DNA of 39,109 nucleotides, from the NCBI GenBank assembly GCA_964555935.1, contig CAZKUN010000065.1:1-39109 (forward strand), read 5' to 3'. Positions within the stretch are counted from its first letter, which is position 1. Every line of letters begins with the position of its first letter. Positions 1-7,615 of this stretch are shown one piece after another. The DNA is from CAZKUN01 sp964555935. GTDB taxonomy: Bacteria > Armatimonadota > Zipacnadia > Zipacnadales > VGFC01. The notes below the pieces were generated by a model. It saw only the letters and a program-made list of their open reading frames with translations. It did no database searches and was not told where the DNA came from. Made by a program: the position numbers and the translations under genes.

Positions 1-861
1 CGGGCCGATGAAGCGATCGCCGCTGCCCGTCGCAGCCCTGAGTTGGACTCAGAAGACCCGATGACTCACTACCTGCTGGCCGGCCTGCTCGGCGGCAGCG
101 GGATGGATGATGAGTCGGCACGGCACTACGAAGAGATGGCCCGCACGGCCGGGCAGTTCCGCGACGTGGCTGGTGAGGCCCATCACCACCTGGCATGGCA
201 CATGCAGCAGCGCGAGGATTTCCAGCAGGCCTACCTCCACTACGAGCAGGCCACACCGACCCTCTCCAAGAAGTGGGAGCCCGCCCTGCTCGCCGCCCTG
301 GCAATTCGCGGCAACGAAGCCGAACGAGCATCCGCGGTCTTCGCGAACAGCCTCGACGAGTTCCTGGCGACAGGCCCCCGGTTCCCTAACGAGTCCGTAC
401 TGCAAATGCGCGGCACCTTTGCCGAATTCGCAGCCTTGGGCTTCGTGGGCGAACCCGACGAGATCGAATCGCCGGCTGGCCCGACTTACACGTCCGCCCT
501 GGCCGAGATGCACGCCGCCCTGCTGGGCGCCGCCGGTGACTACGACGGCATGCACCAAGTCCTGGACAAGGCGCTGGACACGGAGTTGGCGGAACCCGAT
601 GGGCCCACACCGATGTGGTGGGAGATCCTGCGGGAATTGCGCCACGGCGATCCTGAGGCCGCCGCGCTCACCCTCGCCAGCCAAGCGATGGCCGGCACTC
701 TTGATCTGGACGACGGCGCCGTCGCCTACCTGGAAGAAGCCGTCGCCGTCGCGCCCTGCGAGCCTCAGAAGAGTTGCAGGTACCGGTCGACCTCCCACTG
801 GGAGACGACGCGGTGGTACTCCCGCCACTCGGCCTCTTTCAGCGGCAGGAACTCCTCGTAG
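1..861 (+). CDS. TPR-like repeat protein, C-terminal part (5' end outside window)
   Basis: The frame is open from base 1 to a TAG at 859-861, so the true start lies upstream. An in-frame TTG at 43 and ATG at 61 are internal candidates only. The product is Ala/Glu-rich and helical, with tetratricopeptide-like spacing (for example 'ARHYEEMARTAG', 'AYLHYEQA', 'MHQVLDKALD'), which suggests a soluble protein-protein interaction scaffold. No enzyme motif or membrane segment is seen. The last 32 or so codons (765-861) lie antisense to the 3' end of the convergent glutamine synthetase-like gene. That tail (Arg/Ser/Trp-rich) looks unlike the rest, so the original stop may have been lost and the frame extended into the neighbour. 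The family assignment rests on repeat-like spacing alone, and the function is unknown. Confidence 0.6.
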   Translation, partial: RADEAIAAARRSPELDSEDPMTHYLLAGLLGGSGMDDESARHYEEMARTAGQFRDVAGEAHHHLAWHMQQREDFQQAYLHYEQATPTLSKKWEPALLAALAIRGNEAERASAVFANSLDEFLATGPRFPNESVLQMRGTFAEFAALGFVGEPDEIESPAGPTYTSALAEMHAALLGAAGDYDGMHQVLDKALDTELAEPDGPTPMWWEILRELRHGDPEAAALTLASQAMAGTLDLDDGAVAYLEEAVAVAPCEPQKSCRYRSTSHWETTRWYSRHSASFSGRNSS

Positions 862-2165
862 ATCGGACCCAGCGCGTTCTGAATGACCGTGTCTTGCTTC
901 AGTTCATCCAGCGCCTCGGGCAGGCTCTGGGGTAAGACAGCCACCCCACGGCGCGCGATCTCCTCCAACCCGAGTTCGTACATGTTCACGCCCAGGTTCG
1001 GCTCGCCCGGATCGATCTCGTTCCTCACGCCATCCATCCCGGCGGCGATGTGGCCCGCGAGCGCCAGGTAAGGGTTGCAGCCGGCGGAAACCGTGCGGTC
1101 CTCGAATCTACCCGGTGCGGGCGTCCGGAGCATCTGGGTGCGGTTGTTGTCGCCGTACGTGACGAACGCGGGCGTCCACGTGAACCCAGAGCGCGAGCCG
1201 GTCAGCGCCGCGCCCATCTGCAGACGCTTGTAGCAGTTGACGGTCGGCGACGTAACCGCGCAGAGGGCTCTCGCGTGTTTGCAGATGCCGCCGATGAAGT
1301 GGTACGCCAGCCGCGACTGGCCGAGCCCGCGGGCGTCGCTGGGATCGATGAAGAGGTTTTCGCCCGTCTTCGCGTCAGCCACATGGAAGTGGAAGTGGGC
1401 GCCGTTTCCGGTCTGGTCGCTGAACGGCTTTGCCATGTGCGTCGCGATGCAACCATACTTCTGCGCGAGCTGGCTGGTCATCATCTTGAAGAACGTATAG
1501 CGGTCGGCCGTGGTCAACGCATCGGCGTAATCGAAATTCGCCTCGAACTGACCGTTGGCATCCTCGTGGTCGCACTGGTACACGCCCCAGCCGAGGCTGT
1601 TGAGCCCCCCCGCGAGTTCCTGGAGATACCCGATGGCCTGAGACATGCCCTTAAAGTCATAGCAGGGCTTCTCCAACACGTCAACCTCGGCGGGATCCCA
1701 GACCTCGATCGAGCCGTCCGGCTGCCGTTGGACGAGGAAGTGCTCCGGCTCAATGCCGCAGTTGAACACGTACCCGTCCTGGCGAAGTTCATTCGTCACG
1801 CGCCTCAGATTGCCCCGAGGGCAGAACGGGTGAGGCTCGTCATCGACGTAGACATCGCAAGCCAAGCGCGCGGTGTTGGGCTGCCATGGCAGGGGCGTGT
1901 AGCTGGCCAGATCAGCGCGCGCCCCCATGTCGTGTGAGTGAGGGCCCTGCCCCATTCCCCACACGGCGGCGCCAGCGAATCCAGCCCCATCCGTGACGAT
2001 ATCCTCGAGCGCCGAAACGGGCACCATCTTCACCTTGGCCGCGCCGTGGATGTCGACAAACTGCGCCAAGAGAAACTCGATACCCGCTTCCTCCATCTCG
2101 CTCTGGGCGAGTCTTAGGTCACCCTCCCACGCCGCTAGAGTCTCGTCTGCCTTGGTGTCACTCAT
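765..2165 (-). CDS. Glutamine synthetase-like ligase, GlnT/GmaS (gamma-glutamylmethylamide synthetase) type
   Basis: This 466-aa protein belongs to the GlnT ('type III glutamate-ammonia ligase') group, which includes GmaS of the N-methylglutamate pathway. GmaS makes gamma-glutamylmethylamide from glutamate, methylamine and ATP. Visible family blocks are 'FVDIHGAAKVKMVP', 'DHEDANGQFE', the metal-site block 'NGAHFHFHV', 'PTVNCYKRL', 'NNRTQMLRTP', and 'FEDRTVSAGCNPYLAL'. In the last block the Asp usual between ExR and NPYL appears to be Ser. The ATG is preceded by GGGAGGAG. The start lies 15 bp after the stop of the GltD-like gene, so this is the last gene of the five-gene operon. Ordinary ammonia-dependent glutamine synthesis is the main alternative. 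The amine substrate cannot be read from sequence, although the MgsABC-like neighbours favour a methylamine role. Confidence 0.88.
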   Translation of the reverse strand: MSDTKADETLAAWEGDLRLAQSEMEEAGIEFLLAQFVDIHGAAKVKMVPVSALEDIVTDGAGFAGAAVWGMGQGPHSHDMGARADLASYTPLPWQPNTARLACDVYVDDEPHPFCPRGNLRRVTNELRQDGYVFNCGIEPEHFLVQRQPDGSIEVWDPAEVDVLEKPCYDFKGMSQAIGYLQELAGGLNSLGWGVYQCDHEDANGQFEANFDYADALTTADRYTFFKMMTSQLAQKYGCIATHMAKPFSDQTGNGAHFHFHVADAKTGENLFIDPSDARGLGQSRLAYHFIGGICKHARALCAVTSPTVNCYKRLQMGAALTGSRSGFTWTPAFVTYGDNNRTQMLRTPAPGRFEDRTVSAGCNPYLALAGHIAAGMDGVRNEIDPGEPNLGVNMYELGLEEIARRGVAVLPQSLPEALDELKQDTVIQNALGPIYEEFLPLKEAEWREYHRVVSQWEVDRYLQLF

Positions 2166-2180
2166 GATGTGCTCCTCCCT

Positions 2181-4703
2181 TTAGCTTGCCGCAGGGCGAT
2201 AGACAGCATCGCTGCCCACCAGCGGCACGCCCGTTGCGCGCGAGGTCTCGACCGTCAGCGAGCGGAGATCCTCGGGTTCGAGATTGTGCACGTCCGTCTT
2301 GCCGCAACATCGGGTTAGCATCGACGCTTCCATCAATGTGGCCTCTACAAAGCCCGAGACGCTCTCAGCAACGTGCTCGGCATCCGACTCGCCGGCGCCT
2401 GCCGCGATCAGCGCGGCTTCGCCGATCATGACCGCGCTGGCTCCCATCGCCAATGCCTTTGCCGCGTCGGCCCCGCCCCGGACACCCCCGAAATAGATCA
2501 GGTCTATGTCTTCCTCGCGGTTGATGGCCCGCAGCGCCTCGATCGCCTCCGCCAGGACATCGATCCGCGGGGGAGCGCCTGCCTCCGGCGGTCGCAGCGC
2601 GCAGAGCGTGGCAAAGTCCATACCCGCCTCCGTCGCCGCGCGCACGTCCGAGCCGACGTGCTCCGGGCCCACCGTGACGCCGATGGGAATGTCCGGCGCC
2701 GCTTCTCGATACGCCCCAAGTGCTTGGCGAAGAGCGTCGGCATCCAGCGGGCCGCTCGCACTGCCGGGGTCAAGCTCCACAGCACTCGCGTCGCCAACCG
2801 GCCCCGGCGCCGGTTCAAGCGGTGCCACCCGGATCACCAGCGCGCCGCCCGCCGGCAACTCGACACCAACTGGCACGCGTAGGGCCATCTCCGCGTCGCG
2901 CGATACCTGGCACAGCCCAGCCAACGTACTCTCGGCCAGCTCAGTCAACGGGAAGCCCCCGACAGCGACGGGACCCGAGAGCGCCAGTGGTTTCGCGGCC
3001 CGCTCGCCGATCACCGTCCTCGTGTTGCACGGCTCCCGATAGGGATCGATCACCAGCCGAGTGAGATTGGCCGGCAGAAACAGCAGGTCGCCCAGGGACG
3101 CCGAGTGCTCCTCGACGCGTGGGCGGTCCCGGCTGTCGGCGAGCTTCCGGGCCAGGAAGTCCAGACGCTCGCGCTCGCTTTCGCCCATGTCCCGCGCGAG
3201 ATGGTAGACCTGTTCGCGGACCAGCCGACTGTACGTTCGGCTATCCGTCTCATGGTCACAGCGCATGCAGCGAGAGGCCTCGAGCACGGCAGCCCCTTCG
3301 TCCAGGCCGAGCTTCACTTCGGCGAAGGACCGGACCCGCTCGTCGGCAGGAAGTTCCGGTTCCTCGGCGGACGGGAGTTCTCCCCAATCGAGGGAGACCT
3401 CCGCTCGCTCGACCCGGTCCGCATGAAGCACCGGCTCCCACGCGCCGGTCAACGGCCGGCCCTCCAGGTACTCGCGGATCGACGCGGCCGCTCGGTGGCC
3501 CGACGCCACCGCCTCGATGACGGTTGCCGTTCCGTACGCCGCGTCGCCCGCCGCGAAGACCCAGGGCGCCGTCGTCTGGAGCGTGGAGCTATCGGCGCGA
3601 TAGAGCTGCGCTTCCGTGACCTCCACGCCGTCTTCAGGCGCGTGCGCGAACTCGCCGGCCTGGCCGATGGCGTGCAGCACGGCATCCGCGTCGACGGTTG
3701 TAAGCTGTGAGGCATCGAAGGTCGGAGCGAACCGACCCGACGAGTCAAACACGGAGGTGCAGCGGGTGAAGGTCGCCCGTTGGACGCGACCCTCGCCGGT
3801 GAGTTCCGTCGGACCCCAACCGCAGTGGAACCGGATCTGTTCGTCCAGGGCCTCTCGCGTCTCCCAATCGTGAGCCGGCATGTCCTCTCGCGACTCCAGG
3901 CAGAATAGATCCACCTGTTCGGCGCCCAGCCGCAGGGCCGTGCGCGCGCTGTCCATCGCCACGTCTCCGCCGCCGATCACGACCACGCGCTTCCCGACAT
4001 CAGGAGCGTCCCCGAGCTTCGCCTCGCGGACGAAGTCGATCCCCGCGGAAACGCCCGGTAGCCCCACGCCCTCGACTCTCAGCTCGCGGCTCGCGTGCGT
4101 GCCGGTGGCGAGCAGCGCGGCTTCGTACCCATCCGCCTGCAGATCGGCTAGCGAGAACTCCCGGCCAAGGGCGGTATTCAGCTTGACCTCAACGCCAAGC
4201 CTGCGGATGTGCTCGAGATCGAAGTCCAACACATCTGGCGGCAGACGGTAGTCGGGGATTCCGACCCGCATCATCCCCCCCACCACGGGCAGCGCCTCAA
4301 ACACGCTCACCTGATAGCCTCGGCGCAGTAAGTCCGTTGCCGCGGTGAGGCCCGCCGGCCCTGACCCGATGATGGCGACTTTCTGCTCGCGAGAGGGCAC
4401 GATCCGCTCCGGCCAGTCGACATCGCCGCCCCGCTCGTGGTCGGCCAGGAAGCGCTTCAGCGCTCGGATGCCTACGGGCTGATCGCTCTCGGCTCGGCGG
4501 CAGTGCGCCTCACACGCGTGGTCACATACCCTCCCGCACGTGCTCGGGAAGGGATTCTCCTCGCGCACGATCGCCAGCGCCTCGCGAAACCTGCCTTGCG
4601 CCACCAGCGCCACATACGCCGACACGTCCGTGCAGACGGGGCACGCCCTCTGGCAGCATGTGAGCGATGCTGATGCATCCGGAGAGAACTCAACGTACCG
4701 CAA
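2181..4703 (-). CDS. GltD-like NAD(P)H/FAD/Fe-S oxidoreductase fused to a degenerate GltB-type FMN domain
   Basis: The protein has about 840 aa. Residues 1-495 are a glutamate synthase small-subunit (GltD) module: an N-terminal Fe-S helical domain with CxxxCPxC and 'CGRVCDHACEAHC', an FAD Rossmann motif 'IIGSGPAGLTAA', a 'GMMRVGIPDYRLP' block, a second dinucleotide motif 'VVIGGGDVAMDSARTA', and 'FAAGDAAYG'. Residues from about 505 to the end repeat the fold of the GltB central/FMN domain, matching the upstream gene from 'DLLFLPANL' through 'FGGVRGGADAAKALAMGA' to 'CCGKTDVHNLEPEDL'. The Cys-rich Fe-S loop is missing from this copy. I chose TTG at 4703 because GGAGG (4714-4710) lies 6 nt upstream; a TTG at 4709 directly abuts that site. 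It probably passes electrons from NAD(P)H to the glutamate synthase-like partner. Confidence 0.85.
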   Translation of the reverse strand: MRYVEFSPDASASLTCCQRACPVCTDVSAYVALVAQGRFREALAIVREENPFPSTCGRVCDHACEAHCRRAESDQPVGIRALKRFLADHERGGDVDWPERIVPSREQKVAIIGSGPAGLTAATDLLRRGYQVSVFEALPVVGGMMRVGIPDYRLPPDVLDFDLEHIRRLGVEVKLNTALGREFSLADLQADGYEAALLATGTHASRELRVEGVGLPGVSAGIDFVREAKLGDAPDVGKRVVVIGGGDVAMDSARTALRLGAEQVDLFCLESREDMPAHDWETREALDEQIRFHCGWGPTELTGEGRVQRATFTRCTSVFDSSGRFAPTFDASQLTTVDADAVLHAIGQAGEFAHAPEDGVEVTEAQLYRADSSTLQTTAPWVFAAGDAAYGTATVIEAVASGHRAAASIREYLEGRPLTGAWEPVLHADRVERAEVSLDWGELPSAEEPELPADERVRSFAEVKLGLDEGAAVLEASRCMRCDHETDSRTYSRLVREQVYHLARDMGESERERLDFLARKLADSRDRPRVEEHSASLGDLLFLPANLTRLVIDPYREPCNTRTVIGERAAKPLALSGPVAVGGFPLTELAESTLAGLCQVSRDAEMALRVPVGVELPAGGALVIRVAPLEPAPGPVGDASAVELDPGSASGPLDADALRQALGAYREAAPDIPIGVTVGPEHVGSDVRAATEAGMDFATLCALRPPEAGAPPRIDVLAEAIEALRAINREEDIDLIYFGGVRGGADAAKALAMGASAVMIGEAALIAAGAGESDAEHVAESVSGFVEATLMEASMLTRCCGKTDVHNLEPEDLRSLTVETSRATGVPLVGSDAVYRPAAS

Positions 4704-4738
4704 TCTCAACCTCCATGCGTGGTGGTCGGGCCGCTGGG

Positions 4739-6691
4739 CTATCCATCTTGAGTCACCGCATCCCTCACCGGCAGGCCGGTAATAGCGGCGGCTTGCGGAG
4801 TGAGGGCCACAAGGTCGGATCGGTCCAGCTCGTGCACGTTCTGCTTGCCGCAGGCCAACGCGATCGCGGCGAGTTCCGTGGCCATGCCCTCGAGGAAACT
4901 CGCCACGCGCTGGGCAGCCTCCTCAACATCCAGCCGCGCGACCAGGTCCGGATTCTGCGTGGCAATGCCGCGAACGCAGTTCCCGACATGGCAGCGCATG
5001 CAGGCGATGCAGCCCATGGCGAGCAGCGCCGCAGTGGCAACAGACACCGCGTCCGCCCCCAGCGCAATCGCCTTGGCGGCGTCGGCGCCGTCGCGGATCC
5101 CCCCCATGAGGACGATCTGCAGCTCGCCCTCCTGGTCGATCTCGCGCAGCCCGTCGACAGCTTGGACAATCGCCGCGAGCGAGGGAATTCCCACGTGCTC
5201 GGTTACTACCTCAGACGAAGCGCCCGTCCCGCCCTGCATGCCGTCGATCGCGACGAAGTCGACTTTGTCTTTCAGCGCGATCTTGATGTCGTCCTTGAGC
5301 CGGCCCGCGCCGATCTTCAGGCTGATGGGCACGCGCCAATCCGTCGCCTCGCGGAACTCCTCGATCTTGATCACCAGGTCGTCAGCGCCGAGCACGTCCG
5401 GATGCCGGCTCGGGCTGCGCAGATCGATCCCTCGCGGGATGCCGCGGATATTCGCGATTTCCTCGGTGATCTTGCTGCCCATGAGCTGCCCGCCGAGGCC
5501 TGGCTTTGCGCCCTGGCTGATGTACAGCTCGACCCCGTCCGCGCGCAGCATGTCGTGAGGGCTGAACCCATAGCGTCCCGCCAGACACTGGTAGATCATC
5601 TGGTCGGCGGCAGCGCGCTCCTCGGGCATCATGCCGCCCTCGCCCGTGTTCGTCGCCGTGCCAACCATCGCCGAGGCGCGGGCCAGGGCGATCTTGGCGT
5701 TCTTCGACAGCGCCCCGTAACTCATCGGCGCGATCATGATCGGAATCGAGAGCGTCAGCGGCGTGCCCCCGAACTTGCCGCCGAGAGTGGTGGCCAGGTC
5801 GCAACGGTCGCGGACATCGTGCAGGTCGCGGATCTCATTGGGGTCGAACGTGAAAGCCAAGTCGTCGAACGTGGGGAGTTCGCGGAACGCTCCATAGCCC
5901 CGAACTCGGTACCGGCCGATCTCCGCCTTGGTGGTGATATCCTTGACCACCATCTCGTCAAAGAGGGGCCCGTGCGTTGGTTGAGGGGCTTTTCGCGCAT
6001 CCGCGGGCGAGTCGGCGCCGCCCTCGCCACGCTCATAGGCCGAGTAGTGGTGGAGCTGCTCGCTCGATGCGACCTTCTGGAAGTTTGCCGGCGCGCTGAT
6101 CTCGTATCGGTCCAGCAATTCCCGAATCTCGGCGTCCTCTTCGGGCGTCATGTCTACGATCTCGGCATCCGTGCCAAGCTCCTCGATGCGACCGCCGACA
6201 TAAATCGCGCCCGCAACGATGTCCTGGCCGACGGCGCGTCCGCTGTCGCCGCAGATCACGATCCGACCGCCCATCGCCATGTATCCCGCCATGAAGTTGG
6301 CGCGGCCGCCGCACAAGATCAGGCCGCCCTTCATGACCTGGCCGGCGCGGCTGCCCAGGTCACCCTTGACGACGATCGTGCCATCGCGCATGGCTATGCC
6401 CGCGAGCGCGCTTGCGTGCTGGTGGACGATGAGGATTCCGGAGAGCAGGTTGTCGCCGAGGCCCCAGCCTGCGTTGTTGAGCACCTCAATCGCGGGGCCG
6501 TCTGACAGTCCCCCGCAGAAGTACCCCACGCTGCCGCGAATCGTCACCTCGGCACGCGCCAAGATGCCCACGCACAACTGGTGTCGGGCGTCGGGGTTCT
6601 CGATGACGATCGGCTCGCCTTCTTCGGCGAGCGACCGCACCAGACGGTTGACTTCGGTTACGCTCTTGTCTCTAACGTCGATCTCGACCAT
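4739..6691 (-). CDS. Fused GXGXG + FMN/Fe-S glutamate synthase-like protein (GlxC-GlxD / MgsB-MgsC type)
   Basis: The protein has 650 aa. Residues 1-190 or so form the GXGXG beta-helix domain of glutamate synthase (repeats such as 'GWGLGDNLLSG', 'GDLGSRAGQVMKGG', 'GGRIVICGDSGRAVG'). Residues from about 240 to the end are the FMN-binding synthase domain, with 'IAPMSYGALSKNAKIALARA', 'NTGEGGM', 'SQGAKPGLGGQL', 'DGMQGGTGASS' and 'GGIRDGADAAKAIALGADAV'. The cluster-binding loop 'CIACMRCHVGNC' suits a 3Fe-4S centre. In the known glx and mgs operons these two parts are usually separate polypeptides. The ATG at 6691 overlaps the amidotransferase 3' end by 34 bp, which suggests translational coupling. 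With the amidotransferase it should form a glutamate synthase or N-methylglutamate synthase. Which reaction applies is inferred from context. Confidence 0.9.
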   Translation of the reverse strand: MVEIDVRDKSVTEVNRLVRSLAEEGEPIVIENPDARHQLCVGILARAEVTIRGSVGYFCGGLSDGPAIEVLNNAGWGLGDNLLSGILIVHQHASALAGIAMRDGTIVVKGDLGSRAGQVMKGGLILCGGRANFMAGYMAMGGRIVICGDSGRAVGQDIVAGAIYVGGRIEELGTDAEIVDMTPEEDAEIRELLDRYEISAPANFQKVASSEQLHHYSAYERGEGGADSPADARKAPQPTHGPLFDEMVVKDITTKAEIGRYRVRGYGAFRELPTFDDLAFTFDPNEIRDLHDVRDRCDLATTLGGKFGGTPLTLSIPIMIAPMSYGALSKNAKIALARASAMVGTATNTGEGGMMPEERAAADQMIYQCLAGRYGFSPHDMLRADGVELYISQGAKPGLGGQLMGSKITEEIANIRGIPRGIDLRSPSRHPDVLGADDLVIKIEEFREATDWRVPISLKIGAGRLKDDIKIALKDKVDFVAIDGMQGGTGASSEVVTEHVGIPSLAAIVQAVDGLREIDQEGELQIVLMGGIRDGADAAKAIALGADAVSVATAALLAMGCIACMRCHVGNCVRGIATQNPDLVARLDVEEAAQRVASFLEGMATELAAIALACGKQNVHELDRSDLVALTPQAAAITGLPVRDAVTQDG

Positions 6692-7590
6692 GTCTTGAAT
6701 GTCCCGGGAAAAGGTTCGTATGTGGATAGTCGCTCACCGGGGAAGAGCCTCTGCAGCGAGACCTCCTCCGACGCGACAGCCACCGCATCGTCTCGTTCCA
6801 ACACGACCATCGGTTTGGCGGCAAGCGTGTCCTTCGCGAATCCTATCGCGTCGGATGTGGACACCAGGAAAGAGAACGTGCCGTCCAACTCCTTGACCGA
6901 GTCCTCCAACGCGCCGTCAAGGGCGCTCCCGGAGGCCATCTTGTCGGCCAGGTAGACGGCGATCAGCTCCGAATCGTTCTCCGTGCGGAACTGAAATCCC
7001 CGCTTGATCAGGCGCCTCTTCATCTTGAAGTAGTTCGTGATCTGCCCGTTGTGGACGATTGCCACATCGTTGAAACCGTAGGCCCAGAACGGGTGCGAGC
7101 CGCGGACGTTCACCACGCTCTCGGTGGCCAGCCGCACGTGTCCGATGCCATGCGTACCTTCGAAGGTGGATATGCCGTACTTCCCGTCCACCTCCGCGGC
7201 CGTACCGACGTCCTTAATGACCTCCAGGCGGTTGCCGATGCTGAAGACCTCCACCGCGGCGTCGTTCGTAAGGGCATAAGACAGGCCCTTGAGGTCGTCA
7301 TCGTAGTCGAACTCGACCCGCAGGTACTCCGCCTCATGGCGCGTGCCGATTATGCGCGCGCCGTGCTCGGCCATGACCGCCAGCACGCTCTGCTCCAGGG
7401 CCGGGGCTTCCGGCGAATCCTCCGCGCACCCCAGGTAGGCGCGGCAGATCAGCGCCGAACCGTTCGCGGTGTGATACAGCGCGAACCCGGTCGAATCCGG
7501 CCCACGGTGCTGACATCCATCCAGCATCTGCACCAGCAAGTGGCCGATGTCCCCCGGCCGGTTGAGCAGCAAGCCGCCTATGCCGCACAT
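6658..7590 (-). CDS. Class II glutamine amidotransferase (GlxB / MgsA-like)
   Basis: The protein has 310 aa. I chose ATG 7590 because it gives the N-terminus 'MCGIGG', in which Cys2 becomes the catalytic N-terminal nucleophile after Met removal; longer frames would bury it. GAGGAG lies upstream. Other class II glutaminase blocks are 'HRGPDSTGFALY', 'GIGHVRLATES', 'SHPFWAYGFNDVAIVHNGQ' and 'TENDSELIAVYLA'. This is the small stand-alone amidotransferase found in glx/mgs operons, not the N-terminal domain of a full GltB. It starts 25 bp after the MttB stop and overlaps the next gene by 34 bp. It would release ammonia, or methylamine from gamma-glutamylmethylamide, for the synthase partner. The choice between these substrates is inference. 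Confidence 0.9.
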   Translation of the reverse strand: MCGIGGLLLNRPGDIGHLLVQMLDGCQHRGPDSTGFALYHTANGSALICRAYLGCAEDSPEAPALEQSVLAVMAEHGARIIGTRHEAEYLRVEFDYDDDLKGLSYALTNDAAVEVFSIGNRLEVIKDVGTAAEVDGKYGISTFEGTHGIGHVRLATESVVNVRGSHPFWAYGFNDVAIVHNGQITNYFKMKRRLIKRGFQFRTENDSELIAVYLADKMASGSALDGALEDSVKELDGTFSFLVSTSDAIGFAKDTLAAKPMVVLERDDAVAVASEEVSLQRLFPGERLSTYEPFPGTFKTWSRSTLETRA

Positions 7591-7615
7591 CTGTCCTGTC
7601 TCCTCAACGCATGGT

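Noticed and set aside
4667..6505. 612-codon open frame on the plus strand
   Set aside because: It is antisense to the fused synthase gene, which has clear family motifs; the product is Arg/His/Asp-rich and low in plausibility, a known effect of GC-rich codon use.
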